From CAXSBR01 sp964252015 (GTDB lineage Bacteria; Actinomycetota; Actinomycetes; Mycobacteriales; Jatrophihabitantaceae), in the NCBI GenBank assembly GCA_964252015.1, contig CAXULW010000016.1, positions 11,402-75,401 of the forward strand: 64,000 nucleotides of DNA, given 5' to 3'. The notes beneath the pieces are model-generated. The model worked only from the letters and a program-made list of their open reading frames with translations, made no database searches and was not told the origin of the DNA. How positions within the stretch are numbered: the first letter of the stretch is position 1; each line of letters starts with the position of its first letter. Made by a program: the position numbers and the translations under genes. Shown piece by piece: positions 8,232-20,064 of the stretch.

Positions 8232-8986
8232 CCGCCCCGAGCCGCGTCCTCGTCGTCATCCCCACGTACAACGAGGCCGAGAACGTCGGCCCGATCATCG
8301 AGCGACTGCTGCGGGCCAATCCCAGCGTGCACGCCCTGATCGTCGATGACGCCAGCCCCGACGGCACCGGCAAACTGGGCGACGAGATCGCCGAACGCGA
8401 CGATCGGGTCCAGGTGCTGCACCGCACGGACAAGGTCGGCCTGGGTGCGGCCTACATCGCCGGGTTCCGCTGGGGACTGGAACGCGACTACGACGCCATC
8501 GTCGAGATGGACGCGGACGGATCGCACGCCCCGGAACAGCTGCCCCGGCTGCTGAGCGCGCTGAGCGACGCCGACCTGGTCCTCGGGGCTCGCTGGGTCA
8601 AGGGCGGCCGGGTCGAGAACTGGCCCAAATCGCGCGAATTGCTATCGCGCGGCGCCAACATCTACGCGCGGGTGGCGTTGGGTATCGGTCTGCACGACTC
8701 CACGGCCGGTTTTCGGGCTTACCGGCGCCGTGTGCTAGAGACCCTCGACCTGGACGACGTCGCATCGCAGGGCTACTGCTTCCAGATCGACCTGGCCATG
8801 CGCACGGTGTCGGCCGGATTCCGGGTGACCGAGGTACCCATCACCTTTGCCGAGCGAGAACTGGGTACCAGCAAGATGACCGGCGGGATCATCACCGAAG
8901 CGCTGACCAAGGTGGCCGTCTGGGGTGCACAACGGCGCCGGAGCCAGCTGGTCGGGCTGACCCGGCGCCGTGGTTCGAACCGGTAG
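8228..8986 (+). CDS. ppm1: Polyprenol-phosphate mannosyltransferase (GT2, Dpm1-like)
   Basis: 252 residues, GTG start. GT2 fold with VVIPTYNEAENV at the N-terminus, IVDDASPDGT, the metal-binding EMDADGSH (DxD-type) and FxAERELGTSKM near the C-terminus. No membrane helices are seen, which fits the separate, cytoplasmic synthase that works with a membrane Lnt partner. The product, polyprenyl-phosphate-mannose, feeds lipomannan synthesis and protein O-mannosylation outside the membrane. The start is fixed by the GTGA overlap with the micro-ORF. Co-transcription with lnt mirrors the Ppm1/Lnt pairing known in mycobacteria. Confidence 0.9.
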   Translation: MTAPSRVLVVIPTYNEAENVGPIIERLLRANPSVHALIVDDASPDGTGKLGDEIAERDDRVQVLHRTDKVGLGAAYIAGFRWGLERDYDAIVEMDADGSHAPEQLPRLLSALSDADLVLGARWVKGGRVENWPKSRELLSRGANIYARVALGIGLHDSTAGFRAYRRRVLETLDLDDVASQGYCFQIDLAMRTVSAGFRVTEVPITFAERELGTSKMTGGIITEALTKVAVWGAQRRRSQLVGLTRRRGSNR

Positions 8987-9024
8987 TTCCGGTGCTCAGG
9001 CGAACCTGATCACGCGGGTGAACG

Positions 9025-9372
9025 TCAGGCGGACTTGGTGCCGCGACGCGCGCGCAGGAACTCGAGACGCTCGGCCAGCACCTGCTCGAGGTCGTCGATG
9101 GACCGGCGCTCGATGAGCATGTCCCAGTGCGTGCGTGCGGGCTTGACCTTCTTGATCACCGGGGCGGGGCCGTCGACGATCTCGGCCATCGCACCGTCGA
9201 TCCGGCACTCCCACGTCGACGGGATCTCGGCGTCCTGAGCGAACGGCATGGTGAAGGTGTGACCGTTGGGGCAGGCATACGCGGTGAACGCGCGCGCGGC
9301 CACCTCGACTCCGTAATCGGTTTCGTAACTGACTGAGCCGAGTCGACTGCCTCGAAGTGTGCGATCTGCCAT
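9025..9372 (-). CDS. rbpA: RNA polymerase-binding protein RbpA
   Basis: 115 residues, full length for the family. N-terminal tail with SYETD, a zinc-ribbon-like core with CPNGH (Cys34, His38) and WEC (Cys56), the basic linker KKVKPARTHWDMLIERRS, and the sigma-interacting C-terminal helices. RbpA binds the beta' subunit and group 1/2 sigma factors and stabilises open complexes; it is confined to Actinobacteria. GGAGG about 9 bases upstream supports ATG 9372. A SigR-type promoter lies 79 bases upstream, as described for Streptomyces rbpA, which suggests induction by thiol oxidative stress. Confidence 0.95.
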   Translation of the reverse strand: MADRTLRGSRLGSVSYETDYGVEVAARAFTAYACPNGHTFTMPFAQDAEIPSTWECRIDGAMAEIVDGPAPVIKKVKPARTHWDMLIERRSIDDLEQVLAERLEFLRARRGTKSA

Positions 9373-9673
9373 GGTGATGAACCTCCAACGGTCAATCCGT
9401 GAACCTGCACGCCACCGCCGATGACGGGGCGCGGCACTAGTTGCTTGTTCAACGACCCGTCGGGAACGAAGATTCCCGCTGCTGGCCGAACGAGCGCGGT
9501 ACTGATCAGGCGTGCGCTGGGCTCGGTTAGGTATGCGAACAGTGCACGACGGGCGACCGGATCGGTCCGACCGGCCCGCCTCAGCTTGCCCAGTCTACCG
9601 GAATCGGGTGCGGCAGGCCTGTTGACACGGTCACCGTCAGTCACCAGCCCGTCACCACCCCGTCATGGGTCGG
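9373..9673. other. 301-bp intergenic region upstream of rbpA
   Basis: Apart from the SigR-type promoter at 9451-9477 I see no gene here. Reading frames on both strands are Arg/Pro/Ser-rich shadows without family features. A second, housekeeping promoter for rbpA could lie here but none is obvious. Confidence 0.6.
9451..9477 (-). promoter_or_regulatory. SigR-type promoter of rbpA
   Basis: On the minus strand GGGAAT (9477-9472) is followed after exactly 18 bases by GTT (9453-9451). This is the full GGAAT-N18-GTT consensus of the thiol-stress sigma factor SigR/SigH. It lies 79 bases before the rbpA start. In Streptomyces coelicolor rbpA is a known SigR target, which is independent support for the assignment. 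Confidence 0.7.
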
Positions 9674-10464
9674 TCACCGGCCGGTCGCCAGGCCGCCGGA
9701 GGGCCAGGCGTCCCGGCTGGCCAGCACGGCGCGCAGCGTCTCGGCCTCATCGGTGATGATGCCGTCGACGCCCAGGTCGAGCAGGTCGCGCATCTGCGTC
9801 GGGTCGTTGACGGTCCAGACGTGCACGGCCAGCCCGGCCTGGTGGGCGGTGTCCAGCAGTGCTGAAGTGGCCAGCGACAGGCGGGCGAGCTGTGGCGGCA
9901 GTTGCGCGGCCCGCCCGCGTAGTAGGCGCGCCAATGCCGGCCCGGCCCGGCGACCTGAGCGCGACGCCGCCAGCAGCAGGGCAACCTCGCCGGGGCCGAG
10001 GGCGGTGCAGACGTCCGGGCCGACCAGGCTGCGGATCCGGCGCATGCGAGGGTCGGAGAACGCGCCCAGGCATACCCGGTCCCGCGCGCGGGTGCGCCGG
10101 ATCGCGTCCACCGTCGCCGTCAAGGCCGCGCCCGACTTGATGTCGATGTTCACCCGCAGCGCAGGCCATTCGCCCAGCAGTTCGTCCAGGCGAGGGACGG
10201 CTTCGGTGCCACGGATCCGGGCCTCGGCCACCCGCGCCCAGGGGAGGCGATCCAGCCGGCCGGAGAGGTCGGTGACGCGGTCGAGACGGTCGTCGTGGAA
10301 CGCCACCGCCACGGCGTCCGCGGTCACCCGGGCATCGGTCTCCACGTACCGGTAGCCCAGCGCGACGGCAGCCGCGAACGCCGCCATCGTGTTCTCGGCA
10401 CCGGTAGGGGAGTAGCCGCGGTGCGCGAACCCGATCGGCGGGGCCAGGTCGAGGAACCGTGACC

Positions 10465-10468
<4 letters not shown>
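9674..10468 (-). CDS. Glycerophosphodiester phosphodiesterase
   Basis: 264 residues. TIM-barrel GDPD with the signature GFAHRGYSPTGAENTMAAF at residue ~13, the metal site YVETDARVT, HDDRLDRVTDLSGR, and late motifs VHVWTVNDPTQMRDLLDLGVDGIITDE. It hydrolyses glycerophosphodiesters to glycerol-3-phosphate and an alcohol. No signal peptide, so probably cytoplasmic. The GTG start at 10468 overlaps the stop of the upstream transporter gene (GTGA), so the two are translationally coupled. Confidence 0.88.
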
Positions 10469-11814
<1,346 letters not shown>

Positions 11815-11834
11815 CGGTCTGCCTGCCCCGGGTG

Positions 11835-11924
11835 ATGGCTAGGCCAGTTCTAATGGCTAGGCCAGTTCTAATGGCTAGGCCAGTTCTGATGGCCAGGCCG
11901 GTTCTGATGGCTAGGCCGGTTCCA
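11835..11924. repeat. 18-bp tandem repeat, five copies, at the 3' end of the ABC exporter gene
   Basis: Five head-to-tail copies of ATGGCTAGGCCAGTTCTA with one to three changes per copy, at 11835, 11853, 11871, 11889 and 11907. The last copy contains the TAG stop (11911-11913) of the ABC exporter gene. Copies 1 to 4 lie in the 96-bp gap before the transporter start. The array lies between two minus-strand genes, downstream of one and upstream of the other. Confidence 0.95.
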
Positions 11925-13851
11925 GGGTGACGACGTGGCCGTCGGCCAGCCGAACCCCGTCGGCACATTTCGCCTCCACGGTTCCGCCGGCGAACTGCTC
12001 GTTGTAGAGCCGGGCGTACACACCGTCGTGGCGCAGCAGTTCGTCGTGGGTGCCGGATTCCACGACCACGCCGTTGTTCATGGCGAAGATGACGTCGGCG
12101 GCGCGGATGGTGGACAGGCGGTGGGCGATGGCGATGGTCGTGCGTCCCGCCATCAACGGCTCCAGCGCGGCCTGCACGAGCCGCTCGCTCACCGTGTCCA
12201 GGGCCGAGGTCGCCTCGTCGAGGATGAGCACCCGCGGGTCCTTCAGCAGTACCCGCGCGATGGCCAGCCGCTGCTTCTCCCCGCCGGACAGGCGATAGCC
12301 GCGCTCGCCGACCACGGTGTCGTAGCCGTCCTCGAAGCTCATGATGCGGTCGTGGATGTTGGCGGCCCGCGCCGCCGCCTCGATCTCGGCCTGGGGGGCG
12401 TCCGGGCGGGCGTAGGCGATGTTGTCGCGGATCGTGGCGTGGAACAGGTAGCTCTCCTGGGTGACCATCCCGACCGCCGCGGCGACGCTGGCCTGGGTTA
12501 ATTCCCGCAGGTCGGTGCCGTCCAGGCGCACCGAGCCCCGGGTCGGGTCGTACAGGCGCGGCACCAGGTAGCTGATCGTCGTCTTACCGGCACCACTCGC
12601 CCCGACCACCGCGGCCAGCTGACCTTGCCGCACTGACAGGTTCACCCCGCGCAGCGCCCACGGCACCTCCGGGTCGTCGGCCCGTTCGGTTTCGTAGGTG
12701 AACCAGACGTCGCGCAGCTCGATCTCGCCGCGCACCTGCTCGAGCGGCAGCTCGCGCGCGTCCGGCCGGTCTTTGATGTCCGGGACCAGGTCGAGGTAGT
12801 CGAAGACCCGATGGAACAGGGCCACCGAACCCGACACTTCGGTGGCGGTGGTCAGCGTCTGGGCGATCGGTAGGAACAACCGGGCCTGCAACGTCGTAAC
12901 GGCGATGATCGTGCCCGCGGTGAGCCCGTTCGTGCCGTGGGACAGTTCCCACCCGGCCAGCAGGTACACGAACACCGGCGTGATCGAGAAGAACGTCGAC
13001 ACGACGGCGAAGAACCCGCGGCTGACCAGCTGCTGGCGGATGGCCAGGGCGGCCAGCCGCTCGTTCTCGGCCACGTACCGCGCGGTCGAGCGCTCCTGCC
13101 CCCCGAACACCTTGGACAGCAGAGCACCCGATACGGAAAGGGTTTCCTCGGTCAGGGCCGTCATGTCGGACAGCGCGCCCTGCGTCTCGCTGGACAATCG
13201 CCGACGCGTCTTACCGACCCGTCCGGTCAGCCAGACGAACAGGGGAGTGAGGCACAACGACAGAATGGTGAGCTGCCACGACAGCACCAACAGCGCGATC
13301 AACGTGCTGATCAGCGTCACGGTGTTGGACAGGATCGTGCTCGCGGTGTCAGTGATCACCGATTGCAGCCCGCCCACGTCGTTGGCCAGGCGGCTCTGGA
13401 TGTCGCCGGTCCGGGTCGCGGTGAAGAAGCGCAGCGACAAGGTCTGCAGGTGGGTGTACAGCGCGGTACGCAGATCGCGCAGGACGCGTTGCCCGACGGC
13501 GTTGGTGAGGTAGCTCTGCCACACCCCGATCACCGCACTCAGCACCGGTGCGGCGATCATCAACGACAGCAGCACGTACAGCAGGTGCAGGTTGGGGCCA
13601 CCGGCCACGAACAGGGCCTTGTCGAACACGATCTTGACCAGCAGGGGAGCGACGACCCCGAGACCGCTCGTCACCACGATCAGCACGCCGATGACGGCGA
13701 GCTGGCCACGGTAGGGCCGGAACAGCCCCGCGATCCGGCGCAGCAGCGGACGATCGGAAAGCGTGGTCTCCAGGCTCTGCCTGGCGTCGGCCAGGCTGGC
13801 GCCGCCGGGACCCCCTCCACCCGGCCGACCGCCGCCGACATGCATCGACAT
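11911..13851 (-). CDS. ABC exporter, fused membrane and ATPase domains
   Basis: 646 residues. A Gly-rich N-terminus precedes six transmembrane helices (about residues 50-330). The nucleotide-binding domain follows with Walker A VGASGAGKTT, signature LSGGEKQR, Walker B VLILDEATSALD and the switch histidine in IAHRLST. This is a half-transporter that would dimerise to export lipids or drugs; the substrate is unknown. AAGGAG at 13858-13863 sits 6 bases before ATG 13851 and fixes the start. The five-copy 18-bp repeat runs through its stop codon. Confidence 0.9.
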   Translation of the reverse strand: MSMHVGGGRPGGGGPGGASLADARQSLETTLSDRPLLRRIAGLFRPYRGQLAVIGVLIVVTSGLGVVAPLLVKIVFDKALFVAGGPNLHLLYVLLSLMIAAPVLSAVIGVWQSYLTNAVGQRVLRDLRTALYTHLQTLSLRFFTATRTGDIQSRLANDVGGLQSVITDTASTILSNTVTLISTLIALLVLSWQLTILSLCLTPLFVWLTGRVGKTRRRLSSETQGALSDMTALTEETLSVSGALLSKVFGGQERSTARYVAENERLAALAIRQQLVSRGFFAVVSTFFSITPVFVYLLAGWELSHGTNGLTAGTIIAVTTLQARLFLPIAQTLTTATEVSGSVALFHRVFDYLDLVPDIKDRPDARELPLEQVRGEIELRDVWFTYETERADDPEVPWALRGVNLSVRQGQLAAVVGASGAGKTTISYLVPRLYDPTRGSVRLDGTDLRELTQASVAAAVGMVTQESYLFHATIRDNIAYARPDAPQAEIEAAARAANIHDRIMSFEDGYDTVVGERGYRLSGGEKQRLAIARVLLKDPRVLILDEATSALDTVSERLVQAALEPLMAGRTTIAIAHRLSTIRAADVIFAMNNGVVVESGTHDELLRHDGVYARLYNEQFAGGTVEAKCADGVRLADGHVVTLEPA

Positions 13852-14030
13852 GCATCACTCCTTGAACGTCTTGGACAACTCGAACACGTGGACAACCGGA
13901 ACGCTGCGCCGACCCTAATGCGGCCCCATGACAGAAACGTTCGCCGTTCGCCCTCAGCCGAGCGGCGGTTGCGATCGGATGGGTCGGCGACCAGTAGGCA
14001 ACCTAGGAAGGACGTGGCACGATCGCGCAG

Positions 14031-14477
14031 GTGACCAGACCAGCCGCGGCGCAGCACCTGCGCGACCTCGCCCTGCTGCGCCGCGTCCGCGACCGGATCG
14101 ACCGGGAGTACGCCCACCCCCTGGACGTCGAAGCGCTGGCTCGCGGTGTGAACATGTCGGCTGGACACCTCAGCCGGCAATTCCGGCTCGCCTACGGTGA
14201 GTCGCCGTACTCCTACCTGATGACGCGGCGCATCGAGCGGGCCATGGCGCTGCTGCGGGGCAGTGACCTCAGCGTCACCGAGGTCTGTTTCGCGGTTGGT
14301 TGCGCCTCGCTGGGCACGTTCAGCACCCGCTTCACCGAACTCGTCGGCACACCGCCCAGCGTCTACCGGCGCGACGCGGCCGACGCCACGGTCGGCATGC
14401 CCTCGTGCGTCGCGAAACAGGTGACCAGACCGGTCAGGAATCGAGAAGCACGCGCCAAAAAGCCGCAACTAGCCTGA
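14031..14477 (+). CDS. Short AraC-family regulator
   Basis: 148 residues, GTG start. Two helix-turn-helix motifs of an AraC DNA-binding domain: LDVEALARGVNMSAGHLSRQF and VTEVCFAVGCASLGTFSTRFTELVGTPPSVYRR. There is no separate effector domain, only a basic tail. It starts a three-gene unit with a VOC protein 5 bp downstream and a UvrA-like ATPase after that. It probably controls this unit. The AraC-VOC-UvrA arrangement recurs in other actinomycetes to my knowledge. Confidence 0.85.
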   Translation: MTRPAAAQHLRDLALLRRVRDRIDREYAHPLDVEALARGVNMSAGHLSRQFRLAYGESPYSYLMTRRIERAMALLRGSDLSVTEVCFAVGCASLGTFSTRFTELVGTPPSVYRRDAADATVGMPSCVAKQVTRPVRNREARAKKPQLA

Positions 14478-14482
14478 CCGTC

Positions 14483-14893
14483 ATGGACATCACCATTCAC
14501 CAGGCCCTTCTCCCGCACGACGACGCCGAGGCCTCGCTGGCGTTCTACCGCGACACCCTCGGCTTCGAGGTCCGCAACGACGTGGAATACGCCGGGATGC
14601 ACTGGCTCACGCTCGGCCCGCCCGACCAGCCCGGCACCTCCATCGTGCTGTACCCGCTGGCCGGCGCGCCCGGCGTCACCGACGACGAGCGCCGCACCAT
14701 CGCCGAGATGATGGCCAAGGGCTCGTTCGCCAGCATCAACCTGGCCACCAGCGACCTGGACGGCGCGTTCGAGCGACTGCAGGCCGGCGACGCCGAAGTG
14801 GTCCAGGAACCGACCGATCAGCCCTACGGCGTCCGCGACTGTGCGTTCCGGGATCCCGCCGGCACCCTCATCCGCATCCAGGAGCTGCACTGA
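14483..14893 (+). CDS. VOC-family (glyoxalase/bleomycin-resistance fold) protein
   Basis: 136 residues. Two beta-alpha-beta-beta-beta modules: ASLAFYRDTLGFEVRNDV in the first, and YGVRDCAFRDPAGTLIRIQE at the end with the metal-type Glu. Such proteins either bind and sequester drugs or act as small dioxygenases/lyases. ATG 14483 follows the AraC stop by 5 bases, so it is co-translated. Its place between a regulator and a UvrA-like ATPase suggests a resistance or detoxification role; the ligand is not predictable. Confidence 0.85.
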   Translation: MDITIHQALLPHDDAEASLAFYRDTLGFEVRNDVEYAGMHWLTLGPPDQPGTSIVLYPLAGAPGVTDDERRTIAEMMAKGSFASINLATSDLDGAFERLQAGDAEVVQEPTDQPYGVRDCAFRDPAGTLIRIQELH

Positions 14894-14924
14894 GCCGCTC
14901 GGGGTCACCGGCGCCGGCGGCCCC

Positions 14925-17288
<2,364 letters not shown>

Positions 17289-17357
17289 CCCCGGGCAAGC
17301 GGCCGCCCTCAGCCGATCCGTTGCGCGAGTGCGATCCGTTTCCGGCCGGGGACGGAG

Positions 17358-17771
17358 TCAGACCACGAGTTCGATGTCTACGCCGACAGCGGCATAGGTG
17401 ACTTGGGCCCGCGCATCGCGGGTGGCAAGCAAGCAATGATTCCGTGCCGCGGCGAGGCCGACGATGGCGTCATGAACTGCGCCGCCCGCGACACCGAAAT
17501 CCGCGAGCAGGCCCGGCAGCTGAGCGGCATCGTCGGAATCCAAAAGCAGCGGAGCGGCGAAGCGTGTCGACAACAGTTGCGCCGCATCGACCGGGGTCAA
17601 CCGGATGTCGCCGGGCAGCCGGGTAAGGACGGAGAATGTTTCGACCAACGCGTGGCCACTGAGCGCAACGCTGCGTCCGCCCCACCAATCGACGACGGTG
17701 CTGTGCGCGCGGTGAGTCTGCACCAATAGCGGAATGGCGACGCTCGTGTCCACCCCGACAACCGAACTCAC
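17358..17771 (-). CDS. vapC: VapC-type toxin (PIN-domain RNase)
   Basis: 137 residues. The PIN-domain acidic residues are all present: Asp in VGVDTSV, Glu in LVETFSVL, Asp in AVHDAIVG and Asp in LATRDARA. VapC toxins cleave tRNA or rRNA in a magnesium-dependent way and are held inactive by the paired antitoxin. The start overlaps the upstream antitoxin gene by 4 bp (ATGA), the standard arrangement. It appears intact. Confidence 0.88.
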   Translation of the reverse strand: MSSVVGVDTSVAIPLLVQTHRAHSTVVDWWGGRSVALSGHALVETFSVLTRLPGDIRLTPVDAAQLLSTRFAAPLLLDSDDAAQLPGLLADFGVAGGAVHDAIVGLAAARNHCLLATRDARAQVTYAAVGVDIELVV

Positions 17772-18004
17772 CGGCGGCCGGAGTCGATCAAGCCAAACAC
17801 GACTTCATCGTCGATTGCCGTCTCGCCGGTCGCCACTAGTGCGCCGCCCTCGTCGACCAATCGTGCCGTCCGGCCAACGGGAATGAGTTGTAGACCTGCT
17901 CCGTATCGCGAGATATCGACGGTTGAACCTGCCCGGAGCCCGAGCGCGTCGCGAAGCGCCTTCGGAACGACGATTCGACCTACCGAATCCAGGGTGGCTT
18001 CCAT
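17768..18004 (-). CDS. vapB: AbrB/SpoVT-type antitoxin of the first VapBC pair
   Basis: 78 residues. N-terminal swapped-hairpin DNA-binding domain: MEATLDSVGRIVVPKALRDALGL, then AGSTVDISRYGAGLQLIPV, and an acidic tail that would cover the PIN active site. ATG 18004 starts exactly at the domain. It overlaps the toxin gene by 4 bp. The pair is normally autoregulated by the antitoxin-toxin complex. Family knowledge supports the pairing; the target RNA is unknown. Confidence 0.85.
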   Translation of the reverse strand: MEATLDSVGRIVVPKALRDALGLRAGSTVDISRYGAGLQLIPVGRTARLVDEGGALVATGETAIDDEVVFGLIDSGRR

Positions 18005-18144
18005 AGGGAAAACGTTACCATCCGATTCCCATCGAGACCCGGACGAGCGACGCCTGGAGCGTCGTGTCCACAGCATCGAATCGACTCCCGATACCCCTGT
18101 GGATAAGCCCTGGAGGCTCGGCGTAGCGCCCTATGGTCGCAGCT

Positions 18145-18481
18145 ATGCCACGCAAATGGACACACCAGGATCTCGGCGTCGACGCCAATGGCTGCCTCAC
18201 CGAAGACATCGAAATCGACGGCCAGAAAGTGGTCGTTCACTACGACGACCGACCTTCCAGACTCGGACGTCACGACCGTCCACGGCGTCGCGTGCACGAC
18301 ACCGCTGCGAACAGTGATCGACATCGCGGCGGACCTCGACCGCGCGGAGCTTGAACGCGTCGTCCGCGACTGTCTCGGTCGGGGACTGTTCACCATCGAC
18401 GAAGCGATGGCGAGGCTCACCCAGCCCGACATGACGTCGCGGCGCGGAGCTCATCTACTGCGGACCCTGCTGGAACCTTGA
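18145..18481 (+). pseudogene. Frameshifted AbiEi-like/toxin-antitoxin protein remnant
   Basis: Two overlapping frames make one protein-like sequence. Frame 1 from ATG 18145 reads MPRKWTHQDLGVDANG to VVVHYDD. Frame 2 continues from about 18250 with DLPDSDVTTVHGVACTTPLR, then TVIDIAADLDRAELERVVRD to the stop at 18481. The C-T-T-P-x-R-T-x-x-D-x-A motif is typical of AbiEi-like antitoxin/DUF559-linked proteins. A single-base insertion (or two-base deletion) near 18245-18255 separates the halves, so the gene is broken as read. A sequencing error cannot be excluded. Confidence 0.5.
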
Positions 18482-19012
18482 CCGTATCTCGCTGCTAGCC
18501 GACGACCTACGCCGTGACGCCGACTCGTTTGTCCTGGTCTCATCGAACCTGACGCAGTGAGGGCCCGTTCTGCGGAGCCTGTCTCAGCGAGTTGACGCAA
18601 GTGGCCGGCCACACGTCTCACCAAGACGACGCATCTCGTCGAGATCGGTCGGATCCGCCTGCGGGCGGGCGTCGGCAAGCGCCCCGCCCGTGTCAGGCAA
18701 CGGGTCGCCGTCCGCAAGAGGAACGCTGACCGAGATGAACCCTATAAAGGATGTATGGCCAGAAGAACTGCGCTGACACTTGAACGAATGCGCTGGTTGC
18801 ACGGGCTGCAGGTCTTCGAACTCGACCTGGAAGGACGTCCGCGGCGGAGCAACGACACGGCTACCGTCCGAGCTGACGTACTCGAGATCGATCGCGTCGG
18901 CTCACGCCAGCGGCACAGACGGCGCGCCCGAGCCCGCAGGTCAGCGTCTCAAAAACCGGGCCTTCCCATGAAGTGCCGATAATCGACATTATGACAAATT
19001 GGTTAGGCGCGC
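18482..19012. other. Gene-poor 530-bp stretch in the toxin-antitoxin zone
   Basis: No convincing gene. A 75-codon plus-strand frame at 18755-18982 has no recognisable family and is Arg-rich at its end. A short frame at 18483-18560 (reading LLADDLRRDADSFVLV) has coding-like composition and could be more debris of the upstream remnant. Base composition is locally lower in GC than the flanks, as is usual for decayed accessory DNA. Confidence 0.5.
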
Positions 19013-19251
19013 CTATGAGTTCCCGATGGCCAACGCTCGGCGGCCAACGGCGACGGCTTCCACCGCGATGGCGGCGACCTCGGTGGGGGTGTAGTCCAGC
19101 GCGGACCGCTCACCCAGCGGTGCTTGCGTACGGGGCTCAGCTCGGCAACCTCGCGGCCGGCTACCGTGACCGTTAGGGTCTCCCCGGCCTCGACGCGGCG
19201 TGGCACCTCGCTGACCCGGTTACGGAGCTCTTTCTGCGGGATCGTGGGCAT
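19013..19251 (-). pseudogene. Phd/YefM-type antitoxin with a frameshift
   Basis: ATG 19251 opens a clear Phd-like N-terminus: MPTIPQKELRNRVSEVPRR followed by VEAGETLTVTVAGREVAELSPVR. After WVSG the original frame turns into Arg/Pro-rich sequence and runs on to 19003. The next frame reads LDYTPTEVAAIAVEAVAVGR and ends at TAG 19013-19015, with normal composition. A short indel near 19103-19112 best explains this. No toxin gene follows it, so it is an orphan as well. A genuine but unusual C-terminus in the first frame is less likely. Confidence 0.6.
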
Positions 19252-19331
19252 AGATCGGTGGTAGCAGTTCTGCTAACGCCAAAGGCGCCGAGCCCCGGCG
19301 GTCATGGGGGCCGCGCCCTCCCAACCTGCGG

Positions 19332-19766
19332 TCAGAACACCAGCTTCAGCCGCACGGCGACAGCGGACGGCGATTCCGCGAGCCCGGCGGCGAGGAGCCG
19401 GCGGTCTGCGCTCACGAGCGGGACGCCGAGGGCACCCGCGGCCGCGGCCCAGCTGGCGTCGTAATACGAGAGCACCTGCGTCTCGGCGATGAAGGCGGCG
19501 TCGTGAAGCCACCCCGGCGCCATCACGATTGGCGAACCGACGATCGCCAATAGATCCGCGAGCTGATCGCCGACATCGCTGGCCGTCCAAGCCAGCACCC
19601 GCGCCAGGACGTTGCCAATCTCGTAGATGGCCAAATCCAGCACATGGGCGTCCAGATCGCCGCGGAGATGGGAATCGCGTATCGCGCGCGCCTCTGCGAC
19701 TTCGCTCTCCCCCGCGTCGTGAAACCACTTGATCAATACTGACGTGTCGATGAGCAGGCGAGTCAC
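19332..19766 (-). CDS. VapC-type toxin of the second pair (PIN domain)
   Basis: 144 residues. The acidic residues of the PIN fold are present: Asp in LLIDTSVLIKWFH, Glu in IYEIGNVL, Asp in SYYDASWAA and Asp in VSADRRLL. The start overlaps the antitoxin gene by 4 bp. It differs clearly from the first VapC in sequence and antitoxin type, so the two pairs were acquired separately and did not arise by duplication. Confidence 0.87.
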   Translation of the reverse strand: MTRLLIDTSVLIKWFHDAGESEVAEARAIRDSHLRGDLDAHVLDLAIYEIGNVLARVLAWTASDVGDQLADLLAIVGSPIVMAPGWLHDAAFIAETQVLSYYDASWAAAAGALGVPLVSADRRLLAAGLAESPSAVAVRLKLVF

Positions 19767-19999
19767 CGGCGGTTGTCGCGGTCGGACCGGACAAGATCCG
19801 CCGACTCGAAACTGCCGGCGTTGCGAAAGCGACGCTCGGAGCGCTCCACGGCCGCGGCAAGGTCTGCCGGATCCTGACGAGCCAGCTCGCGGCGCGCAGC
19901 GGCAGCAAGCAGCGCACTGCGACTGGTCGACCGGCGTTTGACTTCAGCGTCGAGTTCGGCCAGCAGATCGTCGGGTAGCGACACCATCACCTTGGACAT
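19763..19999 (-). CDS. Ribbon-helix-helix antitoxin of the second pair
   Basis: 78 residues from ATG 19999. A ribbon-helix-helix DNA-binding domain is seen: MSKVMVSLPDDLLAELD, then RRSTSRSALLAAAARREL. The C-terminal part is charged, as expected for a toxin-binding region. It overlaps the toxin gene by 4 bp. An upstream in-frame ATG at 20041 adds 14 residues before the beta strand and is unlikely. Confidence 0.83.
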   Translation of the reverse strand: MSKVMVSLPDDLLAELDAEVKRRSTSRSALLAAAARRELARQDPADLAAAVERSERRFRNAGSFESADLVRSDRDNRR

Positions 20000-20064
20000 G
20001 CCAGAAGTATAGCTTGTGGTAATGCTGACGGGATGGCCCATCGGTCACGCGCACCGAACACAAG

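Noticed and set aside
18755..18982. 75-codon plus-strand frame in the toxin-antitoxin zone
   Set aside because: No family resemblance, weak ribosome site and an Arg-rich end; reported only as gene-poor DNA.
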